From NCBI RefSeq assembly GCF_021735935.1, contig NZ_WMDZ01000001.1, positions 496,001 to 560,000 of the forward strand: a stretch of DNA of 64,000 nt, given 5' to 3'. The first letter of the stretch is position 1; each line of letters begins with the position of its first letter. A program made the translations under genes and the position numbers. This stretch comes from Sulfitobacter sp. M39. Lineage in GTDB: Bacteria > Pseudomonadota > Alphaproteobacteria > Rhodobacterales > Rhodobacteraceae. The notes below the pieces were generated by a model that worked only from the letters and a program-made list of their open reading frames with translations, was not told the DNA's origin and did not search any database. Positions 28,429 through 36,412 of this stretch are shown piece after piece.

Positions 28429-29337
28429 ATGCAAACCCACGTCACCACGCACCAAGCCGAAGAAGATGCCCGCAATGAAGATATTTTGATCTATTTAAAC
28501 GGTCAGATTGTCCCCAAGGCACAGGCTGTGGTCAGCGTCTATGACAGCGGTTTCATGCTGGGCGACGGCATCTGGGAAGGGCTGCGGCTGTATGATGGTA
28601 CGTGGGCCTTTCTGGACGATCACTTTGACCGTCTGTTCGAGGCGTCCAAAGCCATTGACCTTGACATCGGGATGACGCGCGACGCCCTGATTTCAGCCTT
28701 GTTAGAGACGCAAAAAGCCAATGGCATGACCACTGATGCCCACGCGCGCCTGATGATCACCCGGGGGCCAAAAACGCGACCTTTCCAGCACCCGTCGCTG
28801 TCGCAATCGGGCCCCACCATCACGATCATTATGGAACACTCGCGCCCGAATATGCCGCGCCCGATCCGGCTGGCCACAGTACCGCATCTGCGTGGGCTGC
28901 CAATGACGCAGGACCCAAAGCTGAATAGTCATTCCAAATTGAACTGTATTCTAGCGTGTATTGCGGCGGAAAAAGCGGGTGCTGACGAAGGGCTGATGCT
29001 GGATATTAATGGTTTCGTGAATACAACCAACGCCTGTAACTTTTTCATTGTCCGCAAAGGGGAGGTTTGGACCAGCACCGGCGATTACTGCATGAATGGA
29101 ATCACCCGTCAGAAGGTGATCGATCTATGTCGCGCCAATGATATCCCGTGTTTCGAAAGGAATTATTCATTGGTCGACACCTATGGTGCTGACGAGGCCT
29201 TCTTGACCGGCACATTCGGGGCGCAAACACCTGTCGCGATGATCGACGGCCGCCAGATTGGCACGGGCGACATGGGGCCGGTGACCGAAAAGCTGCGCGG
29301 TTTGTACAAAGACCTGATCGCAAAGGAATGTGCCTGA
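28429..29337 (+). CDS. Class IV (branched-chain/D-amino acid type) aminotransferase
   Basis: PLP-dependent transaminase of fold type IV. The 302-residue product starts at ATG 28429 (AAGGAG upstream; the preceding in-frame TTG is not needed). It has DSGFMLGDGIWEGLRLYDG near 39-57, a lysine-containing segment DPKLNSHSKLN (Lys164 or Lys170 being the candidate cofactor lysine), EGLMLDINGFVNTTNACNFF and the C-terminal ADEAFLTGTFGAQTPV. These match the IlvE/D-amino acid transaminase/aminodeoxychorismate lyase superfamily, but the member and substrate are uncertain. One-base overlap (TGATG) with the next gene suggests a functional pair. Confidence 0.86.
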   Translation: MQTHVTTHQAEEDARNEDILIYLNGQIVPKAQAVVSVYDSGFMLGDGIWEGLRLYDGTWAFLDDHFDRLFEASKAIDLDIGMTRDALISALLETQKANGMTTDAHARLMITRGPKTRPFQHPSLSQSGPTITIIMEHSRPNMPRPIRLATVPHLRGLPMTQDPKLNSHSKLNCILACIAAEKAGADEGLMLDINGFVNTTNACNFFIVRKGEVWTSTGDYCMNGITRQKVIDLCRANDIPCFERNYSLVDTYGADEAFLTGTFGAQTPVAMIDGRQIGTGDMGPVTEKLRGLYKDLIAKECA

Positions 29338-30029
29338 TGCGTATTGCAATGTGGTCCGGCCCGCGCAATCTGAGCACGGCGATGATGTATAGCTTCGGAA
29401 ACCGCGCCGATTTCATCGCGATGGATGAACCGTTCTATGCGCCGTATCTTAAGGCCACCGGCGCCGATCATCCGATGAAAGATGAAATTATCGCGGGGCA
29501 TGAATGCGACCCCTTGAGCGTCGCGGCGCACTGCGCAGAGCCGGGCACGCCGCATCGCTACATGAAACACATGCCTCATCATATGATTGACGGGTTTCCG
29601 ATGGATTGGGCAGAGGGATGCGTGCATGTCCACCTGATACGCCACCCCGCCCGCGTGATTGCGAGCTATACCGCGAAACGAGAAGCGCCGAATTTTAATG
29701 ATATCGGCTATGGTCAACAGACCGCGCTGTACGATCAAATCGGTGGTCTGGTCATCGATTCCGCTGATATTCGCGCCGACCCCGAAGGCATGCTGCGCAA
29801 GCTGTGTGATGCCATCAACCTGCCCTTCGATCCGGCGATGCTTTCCTGGGCGGCGGGCCCGCGTCCCGAAGATGGCATCTGGGCATCACATTGGTACGGT
29901 GCCGTGCACAAAAGCACCGGTTTCGCGGGGGCAGAGGGGCCGTTGCCTAGGCTTGAACCTTCCGCAGATGCGCTGTGTACCGAAGCACTCCCACATTATA
30001 AAAAGATGTATGAACAACGGCTTAGATGA
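29337..30029 (+). CDS. Sulfotransferase-like P-loop protein
   Basis: A 230-residue cytosolic protein starting at ATG 29337. MRIAMWSGPRNLSTAMM at the N-terminus resembles the 5'-phosphosulfate-binding loop of PAPS-dependent sulfotransferases, and HLIRHPARVIASY near residue 100 resembles the 3'-phosphate-binding motif (R...S). The acceptor is unknown and activity is not established; related proteins are often annotated only as sulfotransferase family. It is translationally coupled to the class IV aminotransferase. Confidence 0.7.
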   Translation: MRIAMWSGPRNLSTAMMYSFGNRADFIAMDEPFYAPYLKATGADHPMKDEIIAGHECDPLSVAAHCAEPGTPHRYMKHMPHHMIDGFPMDWAEGCVHVHLIRHPARVIASYTAKREAPNFNDIGYGQQTALYDQIGGLVIDSADIRADPEGMLRKLCDAINLPFDPAMLSWAAGPRPEDGIWASHWYGAVHKSTGFAGAEGPLPRLEPSADALCTEALPHYKKMYEQRLR

Positions 30030-30073
30030 AGTTTGGTAAAAATCCTCGATTTATCGAAACTAAATCATCTCAT

Positions 30074-30105
30074 GTTGCGTGATTTATCAGGAAGAACCAC
30101 GCAAC
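30074..30105 (+). promoter_or_regulatory. 5'-UTR hairpin upstream of the small periplasmic protein gene
   Basis: GTTGCGTG (30074-30081) and CACGCAAC (30098-30105) are a perfect 8-bp inverted repeat with a 16-base loop, ending exactly where the AAGGAG ribosome-binding site (30106-30111) begins. It could be an mRNA-stabilising or translational control stem, or an operator. A second small dyad, TCGAT-TT-ATCGA, is at 30046-30057. Confidence 0.45.
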
Positions 30106-30118
30106 AAGGAGATTTGAC

Positions 30119-30532
30119 ATGAAGATGTTTACAGCAACCGCTCTGGCTCTCACGCTCGCCACGGGTACAGCCTTCGCCGCCGCACACAGCAACGCGATGG
30201 TCGAAGCGATGGATCAAGATGTATCCAACGGTGTGGTCAGTGCCGACAAGGTGATGGCAACTGAAAACGGCTGGATGGTCGTTCACCGTACAGATGCCGA
30301 GATGAAACCCGGCCCCGTTGTCGGCTACGCGCCTCTGCGTGCTGGTGAAAACGTCGACGTTGCCGCCATTCTGCAAGAAGAAGTGAAATCCGGCGATATG
30401 TTGATGCTCATGGTCCACTCCGAAGAGGGCGGCATGAAAACCGGCGGCTTTGAATACACATTAGGTGCCAAGGAAGACGGCCCGATCAAGCCAGACGGTA
30501 AATTGGTGATGACGGTTATTACTGCAGAGTAA
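30119..30532 (+). CDS. Small periplasmic protein, DUF7282-like
   Basis: The 137-residue product has a clear signal peptide (about residues 1-20, cleavage near AFA-Ala) and a single small domain beginning NGWMVVHRTDAEMKPGPVVGYAPLRAGENVDV and continuing MLMLMVHSEEGG. This pattern resembles DUF7282, a domain of unknown function seen in exported proteins of archaea and bacteria, but I cannot confirm it. It has an excellent AAGGAG, its own terminator at 30551-30589 and a 5' hairpin, so it is probably an independently and well expressed single-gene unit. Confidence 0.8.
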   Translation: MKMFTATALALTLATGTAFAAAHSNAMVEAMDQDVSNGVVSADKVMATENGWMVVHRTDAEMKPGPVVGYAPLRAGENVDVAAILQEEVKSGDMLMLMVHSEEGGMKTGGFEYTLGAKEDGPIKPDGKLVMTVITAE

Positions 30533-30550
30533 ACCGTTCTAACCCAATAG

Positions 30551-30589
30551 AAGGCCCGGACAGAATATCCCCCTGTCCGGGCCTTTTTT
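30551..30589 (+). terminator. Strong intrinsic terminator after the periplasmic protein gene
   Basis: AAGGCCCGGACAG (30551-30563) pairs perfectly with CTGTCCGGGCCTT (30573-30585) around a nine-base loop, running into TTTTTT at 30584-30589. It ends just before the stop of convergent argG and, because of the A-run at the left arm, may be only partly active in the other direction. Confidence 0.92.
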
Positions 30590-30591
30590 GT

Positions 30592-31812
30592 TTACCCTTT
30601 TAGGCGTTTATCGCGTGCGGCCAAGAGCTTGAGACGCAGCGCGTTCAGCTGAATGAAGCCCGCCGCGTCTTTTTGATCATAGGCACCAGCGTCATCTTCA
30701 AATGTCACGTGGGCTTCGGAATACAGCGAGTGATCCGACCAACGGCCGACTGTACGCACATGGCCTTTGTACAATTTTAGTCGAACTGTACCGGTTACAT
30801 GGGTTTGCGAGGCATCAATCGCCGCTTGCAGCATGGTGCGCTCGGGGCTGTACCAGAAACCGTTATAGATCAGCTCCGCATAGCGCGGCATCAGCTCGTC
30901 CTTCAGGTGCATCGCGCCACGGTCCAGGGTGATCGATTCGATCCCGCGGTGTGCTTCAAGCAACAAGGTGCCGCCCGGCGTTTCGTAAATACCGCGGGAT
31001 TTCATCCCGACAAAACGACCCTCGACAAGGTCAAGGCGCCCGCAACCATGTTTGCCGCCAAGTTCGTTCAGCTTAGCCAGAAGTGTCGCGGGCGACATGG
31101 CTTCGCCGTTGATGCTTACGGCATCGCCACGTTCAAACCCGATCTCTACATACTCGGGCGTATCTGGCGCTTGCTCTGGCGAGACCGTGCGCTGGTACAC
31201 ATAGTCGGGCGCGTCCACGGCCGGATCCTCCAGCACTTTGCCTTCCGAAGAGGTGTGCAGCAGGTTCGCATCCACGCTAAACGGCGCTTCGCCGCGTTTG
31301 TCCTTCGCCACGGGGATCTGATGTTTTTCGGCAAATTCGATCAATTTTGTCCGGCTGGACAGGTCCCATTCCCGCCATGGCGCAATCACCTTGATGTCGG
31401 GGTTCAGCGCATAGGCCGCCAATTCGAAGCGAACCTGATCGTTACCTTTGCCAGTCGCGCCATGCGCAACGGCGTCGGCACCGGTTTCGGCGGCGATTTC
31501 AACAAGGCGCTTGGAAATCAGAGGGCGCGCGATAGAGGTGCCCAGCAGATATAGGCCTTCGTAGACCGCATTGGCGCGGAACATTGGGAAGACGAAATCG
31601 CGCACGAATTCTTCACGCACGTCTTCCACGTAAATCTCGGATGCGCCCATCATTTCAGCTTTGGCGCGGGCGGGCTCAAGCTCTTCGCCTTGGCCGAGGT
31701 CAGCGGTAAAGGTAACCACCTCGCAGCCATATTCGGTTTGCAGCCATTTCAGGATGATCGAGGTATCAAGCCCACCAGAATAGGCGAGCACAACTTTTTT
31801 GGGCGCGGACAT
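30592..31812 (-). CDS. argG: Argininosuccinate synthase
   Basis: Joins citrulline and aspartate with ATP in arginine synthesis. The 406-residue product has the N-type ATP pyrophosphatase P-loop AYSGGLDTS at 10-18, [10 protein letters not shown] near residue 120, and the C-terminal [26 protein letters not shown]. Length is normal. AAAAGGAAAC lies upstream of ATG 31812. It is divergent from ilvA across about 125 bp. argJ, an earlier arginine gene, is near the right end of the window. Confidence 0.96.
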   Translation of the reverse strand: MSAPKKVVLAYSGGLDTSIILKWLQTEYGCEVVTFTADLGQGEELEPARAKAEMMGASEIYVEDVREEFVRDFVFPMFRANAVYEGLYLLGTSIARPLISKRLVEIAAETGADAVAHGATGKGNDQVRFELAAYALNPDIKVIAPWREWDLSSRTKLIEFAEKHQIPVAKDKRGEAPFSVDANLLHTSSEGKVLEDPAVDAPDYVYQRTVSPEQAPDTPEYVEIGFERGDAVSINGEAMSPATLLAKLNELGGKHGCGRLDLVEGRFVGMKSRGIYETPGGTLLLEAHRGIESITLDRGAMHLKDELMPRYAELIYNGFWYSPERTMLQAAIDASQTHVTGTVRLKLYKGHVRTVGRWSDHSLYSEAHVTFEDDAGAYDQKDAAGFIQLNALRLKLLAARDKRLKG

Positions 31813-31881
31813 GATGTTTCCTTTTCGGTTTGCACCGCGAAGTACCTGTTTTTCAAGGCGTGAGCAAGATTGAAGGCTGCG

Positions 31882-31910
31882 TTGACCGCGTCAGCAGGGA
31901 ATCGTATCGA
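31882..31910 (+). promoter_or_regulatory. Candidate promoter of ilvA
   Basis: TTGACC (31882-31887), 17 bp, TATCGA (31905-31910), 28 bases before ATG 31938. It lies in the argG/ilvA divergent gap. Confidence 0.4.
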
Positions 31911-31937
31911 CAAGTATTCAACGGGAAGGTCGATGAG

Positions 31938-33170
31938 ATGACAGATATGTTTAAAACTGCAGCACGCAGCGCAGCGCAACAGATGCGAGAGGTGTTTCCC
32001 GCCACCCCCTTGATGCGCAACGAACATCTGTCAGAAAAATATGGCGCTGACATATGGTTGAAACGCGAAGACCTAAGCCCCGTTAGATCATATAAGTTGC
32101 GCGGAGCGTTCAACGCGATGCGCAAAGTGATCCCCGAGAAGTCTGTTTTCGTTTGCGCAAGCGCGGGCAACCACGCCCAAGGTGTTGCATTTATGTGCAG
32201 TCATTTCGGTGTGAAAGGGGTGATTTTCATGCCCGTCACGACCCCTCAACAGAAAATTCAGAAAACCAAGATGTTCGGTGGGCTTCAGGTCGAGGTTCGC
32301 TTGATCGGCGATTACTTTGACAAAACACTCGCCGCGGCGCAGCAGTATTGCGTGGAAGAGGGTGCGCATTTTCTTTCTCCTTTCGATGATGAAGATGTCA
32401 TTGAGGGTCAAGCCTCCGTTGCGGTTGAAATAGAGGAGCAGCTAGGGCGCGTGCCCGACCACATTCTGCTTCCCGTTGGTGGCGGCGGTCTTTCGTCCGG
32501 CGTTTACAGCTATTTTCAAAATGCGTGCCGGTATAGCTTTGTTGAACCTGAAGGGGCCCCTAGTTTGGCCAAAGCTTTGGCGGCGGGTGCACCGGTGGAT
32601 GTGTCTCCTATCAATAGTTTCGTCGATGGGGCCGCGGTCGCAAAAATTGGCCAACGTAACTTCGCACGGCTGGATCGTGTCGCAGAGAGTGATGTGATCC
32701 ATCTGGCCGAAGACCGCATCTGCGTCACGATCATCGAAATGCTGAATGTTGAAGGCATCGTGTTAGAACCTGCTGGTGCCCTTTCTATTGAGGCGCTGGG
32801 AGAAGTAGCTGACCAGATCAAGGGCAAGACCGTTGTATGCGTAGCATCCGGCGGAAACTTCGATTTTGAGCGTCTGCCAGAGGTGAAAGAGCGGGCGCAG
32901 CGGTACTCCGGCGTCAAAAAATATTTTATTCTGCGGATGCCGCAGCGCCCTGGTGCACTGAAAGAGTTCTTGAGCATTCTCGGCCCGGACGATGACATCT
33001 GTCGGTTTGAATACCTGAAGAAGTCTGCGCGAAACTTCGGTTCCGTTCTGATCGGAATTGAAACACGCAGCCCTGACAGTTTTGGGCGGTTCTTGGCGCA
33101 ACTTAAAGACGCAGGATTTACCTATACGGACATTACGAATGACGAAACCTTGGCTCAATTTGTTCTATAG
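31938..33170 (+). CDS. ilvA: Threonine dehydratase (threonine ammonia-lyase)
   Basis: PLP enzyme converting threonine to 2-oxobutanoate, first step of isoleucine synthesis. Start at ATG 31938 (MTDMFKTAARSAAQQM); the frame opens earlier without family residues. The 410-residue product has the PLP lysine Lys53 in SYKLRGAF, SAGNHAQGVAF near 80-90, the phosphate-binding GGGGLSSG near residue 184, and one C-terminal ACT-like regulatory domain (about 330-405, KKYFILRMPQRPGALKEFL). This is the short IlvA form with one ACT-like domain rather than the E. coli form with two. The 3' end overlaps the convergent Hpt gene by 38 bases. Confidence 0.93.
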   Translation: MTDMFKTAARSAAQQMREVFPATPLMRNEHLSEKYGADIWLKREDLSPVRSYKLRGAFNAMRKVIPEKSVFVCASAGNHAQGVAFMCSHFGVKGVIFMPVTTPQQKIQKTKMFGGLQVEVRLIGDYFDKTLAAAQQYCVEEGAHFLSPFDDEDVIEGQASVAVEIEEQLGRVPDHILLPVGGGGLSSGVYSYFQNACRYSFVEPEGAPSLAKALAAGAPVDVSPINSFVDGAAVAKIGQRNFARLDRVAESDVIHLAEDRICVTIIEMLNVEGIVLEPAGALSIEALGEVADQIKGKTVVCVASGGNFDFERLPEVKERAQRYSGVKKYFILRMPQRPGALKEFLSILGPDDDICRFEYLKKSARNFGSVLIGIETRSPDSFGRFLAQLKDAGFTYTDITNDETLAQFVL

Positions 33171-33498
33171 GCGCACTGCAGGTCTCCGTGTTTGATAGGA
33201 AATGTTCTTTCGATTTCTCATAGCTGGTCATTATCTCCTTCCGAATAGATGTGATTTGATGGCTGCCGGTAAAATTGCGTTCGACCTGCGCGCATCGTTC
33301 TGACAATTCGACAAACCCCACGCTTAATGCGCTGCCCTTCACGAAATGAAGTATATCGCGAAACTGATCGGTCGTTACGCCGGTCGTTAGTTGGGCAATG
33401 GCTTCTTCCACCTCCTTAAAAAACACGCGCATAATTGTGCTGAAGTCGTTGCGCCCTACAGCGGTTTGCAAGGTCGCGACCTGCTCCCAGTCAATCAC
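33133..33498 (-). CDS. Histidine phosphotransfer (Hpt) domain protein
   Basis: I start at GTG 33498 because AGGAGG lies seven bases upstream, giving 121 residues; the frame is open eight codons further. The protein is a single Hpt helical bundle with the phospho-accepting His51 in ILHFVKGSALSVGF, matching the HxxKG(S/A) signature with Lys54. Hpt proteins relay phosphate between a hybrid histidine kinase and a response regulator. No kinase is nearby. It is divergent from a response-regulator/PP2C gene about 140 bp away, its likely partner. Its last 38 bases are antisense to the end of ilvA. Confidence 0.87.
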   Translation of the reverse strand: MIDWEQVATLQTAVGRNDFSTIMRVFFKEVEEAIAQLTTGVTTDQFRDILHFVKGSALSVGFVELSERCAQVERNFTGSHQITSIRKEIMTSYEKSKEHFLSNTETCSAPIEQIEPRFRHS

Positions 33499-33641
33499 TG
33501 ATTCGCCTCCTTCTCCGGTCACTCTGGGGCAAAAATCTTAACAAAGCGTGCAGGGTGATCATCACTTTAAAACTTTTGGGCTTCACCGAATCTTAATCTG
33601 TCGTTGGCTAGGCTCGGGGTGAAGTTGTCGAAAGCTTGTGT

Positions 33642-35027
33642 ATGTTGCAAAACAAGATTGAAAAAATAGCCCGACCAAACACGCCGCAGCGGTTTCGCGC
33701 GATCAAAACAGCTATGGTTGTCGACGATAGCGCGCTGCAACGGCGAATCTTGATGGCGACGTTGTCGCGATGGGGATTCGATGTGCAGGAAGCGGCCTCT
33801 GCTGAAGAGGCATTGGCGGTCTGCGAACAAACGCTTCCGGATCTGATCATCAGCGATTGGATTATGCCCGGTATGTCGGGGCTGCAATTTTGCGAGGCGT
33901 TTCGCAAACTTTCGAAGGGTAGCTACGGGTACTTCATTTTACTGACGGCAAAATCTGATAAATCCGAGGTGGTTAAAGGGTTGGACAGCGGTGCGGACGA
34001 TTTTGTCAGCAAGCCAGTCAACGTTGACGAGCTACGCGCGCGGATTATGGCGGGCGAACGCATTTTGACGATGCAGCGTGAATTATCGTCGAAAAACCGT
34101 GTCATTAGTGAAGCTTTGGACGCGTTGCAAAACGTACATGACGCATTGGATCGGGACCTAGACGAAGCGCGAAAATTTCAGAAATCCCTTTTGCAGGAAC
34201 CATACTGCGCCTTCGATGCGGGTGCCGTGTCTTTGATGCTCAGGTCCAGCGGGCATGTAGGGGGCGATCTGGTGGGATATTTCACAGCGGGAAATAGCAT
34301 CGGGATCTACGGGCTAGATGTGTCCGGTCACGGGGTGAGCTCGGCCCTGATGGCCGCCCGATTGGCCGGTATATTTTCCGCCGTCGCACCGGAGCAAAAC
34401 CTGGCATTGGCACGCCAATCTGACGGGACATATAAAATGCGCCCGCCCGACCAAGTAATCGCCGAACTGAACAGCCTAGTGCTCTCTGACATGGAATCGG
34501 AGCAGTATTTCACGCTTTTTCTGGCGGAAATTGAACTTGATACCGGCAGGATCAGGGCAACCCAGGCCGGCCACCCGCACCCCTTCATTCAGCGACGCAA
34601 CCGAGGGTTGGAAAACTTTGGGAGAGGCGGGCTTCCCGTAGGGCTGATCTCCGATGCGCAATATGAAACGGTCGCGGGCCAGCTTTACCCTGGCGACCGT
34701 CTGATCGTGCTTTCCGACGGGGTGACGGAATGTCCTGACCCGATTGGGCAAATGCTGGACGATAATGGTTTAAATCAGGTTCTACATGATCTGCACCCCA
34801 TCAGGGGGCCGCTTTTCTTTGACGCGCTCACGTCGCGCCTAGAAGATCATGCGGGGACGGCTGACTTTCCTGATGATGTTTCCGGCATCTGCTTCGAATT
34901 TCAGGACCTTGTCGCCAGAAACCGTTCAAGAAAGTGCCGATCCCCATCGTTGCCTAGCACCGAAACGGCCTCTTCCCCCGACAGAACAACTGTTGCGTGG
35001 TCAGGCTCTATCGGGGGCGCAATATGA
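33642..35027 (+). CDS. Response regulator with PP2C (SpoIIE/RsbU-type) phosphatase output
   Basis: The 461-residue product (ATG 33642; no strong Shine-Dalgarno) has an N-terminal receiver domain with Asp28/Asp29, phospho-acceptor Asp72 in IISDWIMPG, Thr102 and Lys124. After a coiled-coil linker (about 135-180) comes a PP2C SpoIIE-type serine phosphatase domain with GGDLVGYF, GLDVSGHGVSSALMA, TRIRATQAGHPHP-like and LSDGVTE motifs. Such proteins dephosphorylate anti-anti-sigma factors; RbaY of Rhodobacter capsulatus has this architecture. The last 41 residues are Ser/Arg/Thr-rich, leave the phosphatase fold, and are coded antisense to the end of the next gene. Confidence 0.9.
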   Translation: MLQNKIEKIARPNTPQRFRAIKTAMVVDDSALQRRILMATLSRWGFDVQEAASAEEALAVCEQTLPDLIISDWIMPGMSGLQFCEAFRKLSKGSYGYFILLTAKSDKSEVVKGLDSGADDFVSKPVNVDELRARIMAGERILTMQRELSSKNRVISEALDALQNVHDALDRDLDEARKFQKSLLQEPYCAFDAGAVSLMLRSSGHVGGDLVGYFTAGNSIGIYGLDVSGHGVSSALMAARLAGIFSAVAPEQNLALARQSDGTYKMRPPDQVIAELNSLVLSDMESEQYFTLFLAEIELDTGRIRATQAGHPHPFIQRRNRGLENFGRGGLPVGLISDAQYETVAGQLYPGDRLIVLSDGVTECPDPIGQMLDDNGLNQVLHDLHPIRGPLFFDALTSRLEDHAGTADFPDDVSGICFEFQDLVARNRSRKCRSPSLPSTETASSPDRTTVAWSGSIGGAI

Positions 35028-35347
35028 CGGACGGGATGGGCGACATAGACATGGCAAATTTTCTCGGCCCAGATGTCATAATCCGGCATATAGACGTATC
35101 GCCGGAATGCACCCAATCGGCGGGGGCGCGCAATGGTCCAGCCAATCTCTTCCATCACCTCGCGGTGGAGCGTTTGGAGAGGCGATTCACCGGGGTCAAT
35201 GCCACCGCCTGGCAACTGAATATCAACATGTGGCCTAAGCTGGGCGGTCATCAAAAAGCGGCCCTTGAGGGGCAAAATCGCATAGGCTCCGGGACGCGAC
35301 GTGTATGTTTTTCCCGGAATGGGCGGTTCCCCAACGCGTCGCATCAT
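34901..35347 (-). CDS. Nudix hydrolase
   Basis: Start at ATG 35347, with GGGGGAG upstream; the frame is open 29 codons earlier. The 148-residue product carries a complete Nudix box, GGGIDPGESPLQTL...REVMEEIGW, which binds Mg and cleaves nucleoside diphosphates linked to another moiety. Outside the box it has SRPGAYAILPLKGRFLMT near the N-terminus, typical of the small MutT-like class; the substrate is unknown. Its last 127 bases overlap the 3' end of the convergent response-regulator gene. It is divergent from hslO. Confidence 0.88.
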   Translation of the reverse strand: MMRRVGEPPIPGKTYTSRPGAYAILPLKGRFLMTAQLRPHVDIQLPGGGIDPGESPLQTLHREVMEEIGWTIARPRRLGAFRRYVYMPDYDIWAEKICHVYVAHPVRHIAPPIEPDHATVVLSGEEAVSVLGNDGDRHFLERFLATRS

Positions 35348-35425
35348 ATGACTCCCCCTTTTCGCACCGCTTGTTGCCCTTATATAGACGCGGTATGCCA
35401 ACCGTCTGCCGGTAAGGAAAGTCAA

Positions 35426-36412
35426 ATGACCCAAGGAAACAAAATCGCGTGGGACGACACCGTTCTACCCTTTCAACTCGATGCCTCTGATATTCGGGGG
35501 CGCGTCGCGCGTCTGGATGGCGTGCTGGAAGGGATTTTGCGTCAGCATGACTATCCCGAAAAGGTAGAAGCGTTGGTCGCCGAAATGGCTTTGCTCACGG
35601 CGCTGATCGGGCAAACCATTAAGCTGCGTTGGAAATTGCAACTACAGGTCCAATCCAAAGGGCCCGTGCGCATGATTGCGACAGACTACTACGGGCCGAC
35701 GGATGATGGTGAACCCGCGCGCATCCGCGCTTACGCCAGCTATGATGCCGACCGGATCACCGATGGGCCGGCCTTTGATCAGGTGGGCGAGGGGTATTTC
35801 GCCATTATGATCGATCAGGGCAACGGTATGACCCCTTATCAAGGGATTACGCCGCTTACGGGTAAATCGCTGTCCGAATGTGCAGAGGCGTATTTCGCGC
35901 AGTCCGAACAGCTGCCCACACGGTTTGAGCTGAGCTTTGGCAAATCCACCTCCCCGGGGGAGGATGAGCATTGGCGCGCCGGCGGTGTTATGCTGCAACA
36001 TATGCCCAAAGCTTCGCCCTTTGCCGCGCAAGGGGAAGGCAGCGGCGAGGTGCTGCAAGCCACTGATCTGGTTGACGGTGAAGAGGGGGATAACTGGCGC
36101 CGCGTCAACGTCTTGCTGGATACGGTAGACGCGCTTGAACTGATTGGGCCGAACCTGCCGCCAACAGATCTTTTGAAACGTCTGTTTCACGAGGAGACGC
36201 CGCGAGTATTCGACGCGCAGGCGGTCCGCTTTGGCTGCACCTGCTCCGAAGACCGCGTGCGGCAAAGCCTGTCGATCTATTCGGCGGGGGATATCGAAAC
36301 GATGACGACAGACGACGGCCGCGTCACGGCCGACTGCCAGTTCTGTGGCGCGCATTATGATTTGGACCCGAAAACGGTCGGGTTTGACGCAGAAGATAAC
36401 AGTGGCAAGTGA
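35426..36412 (+). CDS. hslO: Redox-regulated chaperone Hsp33
   Basis: Holdase activated by oxidative unfolding when its zinc cysteines form disulfides. Start at ATG 35426 with AAGGAAAG upstream. The 328-residue product has the N-terminal substrate-binding domain and the C-terminal redox switch Cys271-x-Cys273 and Cys304-x-x-Cys307 (CTC and CQFC), the exact Hsp33 zinc pattern. It has a short C-terminal extension after the last cysteine. The upstream gap has CCTTATATAG near 35379, compatible with a heat-shock-type -10, but no convincing -35. The end overlaps a CoA Nudix gene. Confidence 0.95.
   Translation: MTQGNKIAWDDTVLPFQLDASDIRGRVARLDGVLEGILRQHDYPEKVEALVAEMALLTALIGQTIKLRWKLQLQVQSKGPVRMIATDYYGPTDDGEPARIRAYASYDADRITDGPAFDQVGEGYFAIMIDQGNGMTPYQGITPLTGKSLSECAEAYFAQSEQLPTRFELSFGKSTSPGEDEHWRAGGVMLQHMPKASPFAAQGEGSGEVLQATDLVDGEEGDNWRRVNVLLDTVDALELIGPNLPPTDLLKRLFHEETPRVFDAQAVRFGCTCSEDRVRQSLSIYSAGDIETMTTDDGRVTADCQFCGAHYDLDPKTVGFDAEDNSGK

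Noticed and set aside
36183..36198. TGTTTCACG half-site resembling parS
   Set aside because: Only the left half matches; inside hslO and not palindromic. Similar half matches at 27646 and 60505 were also rejected.
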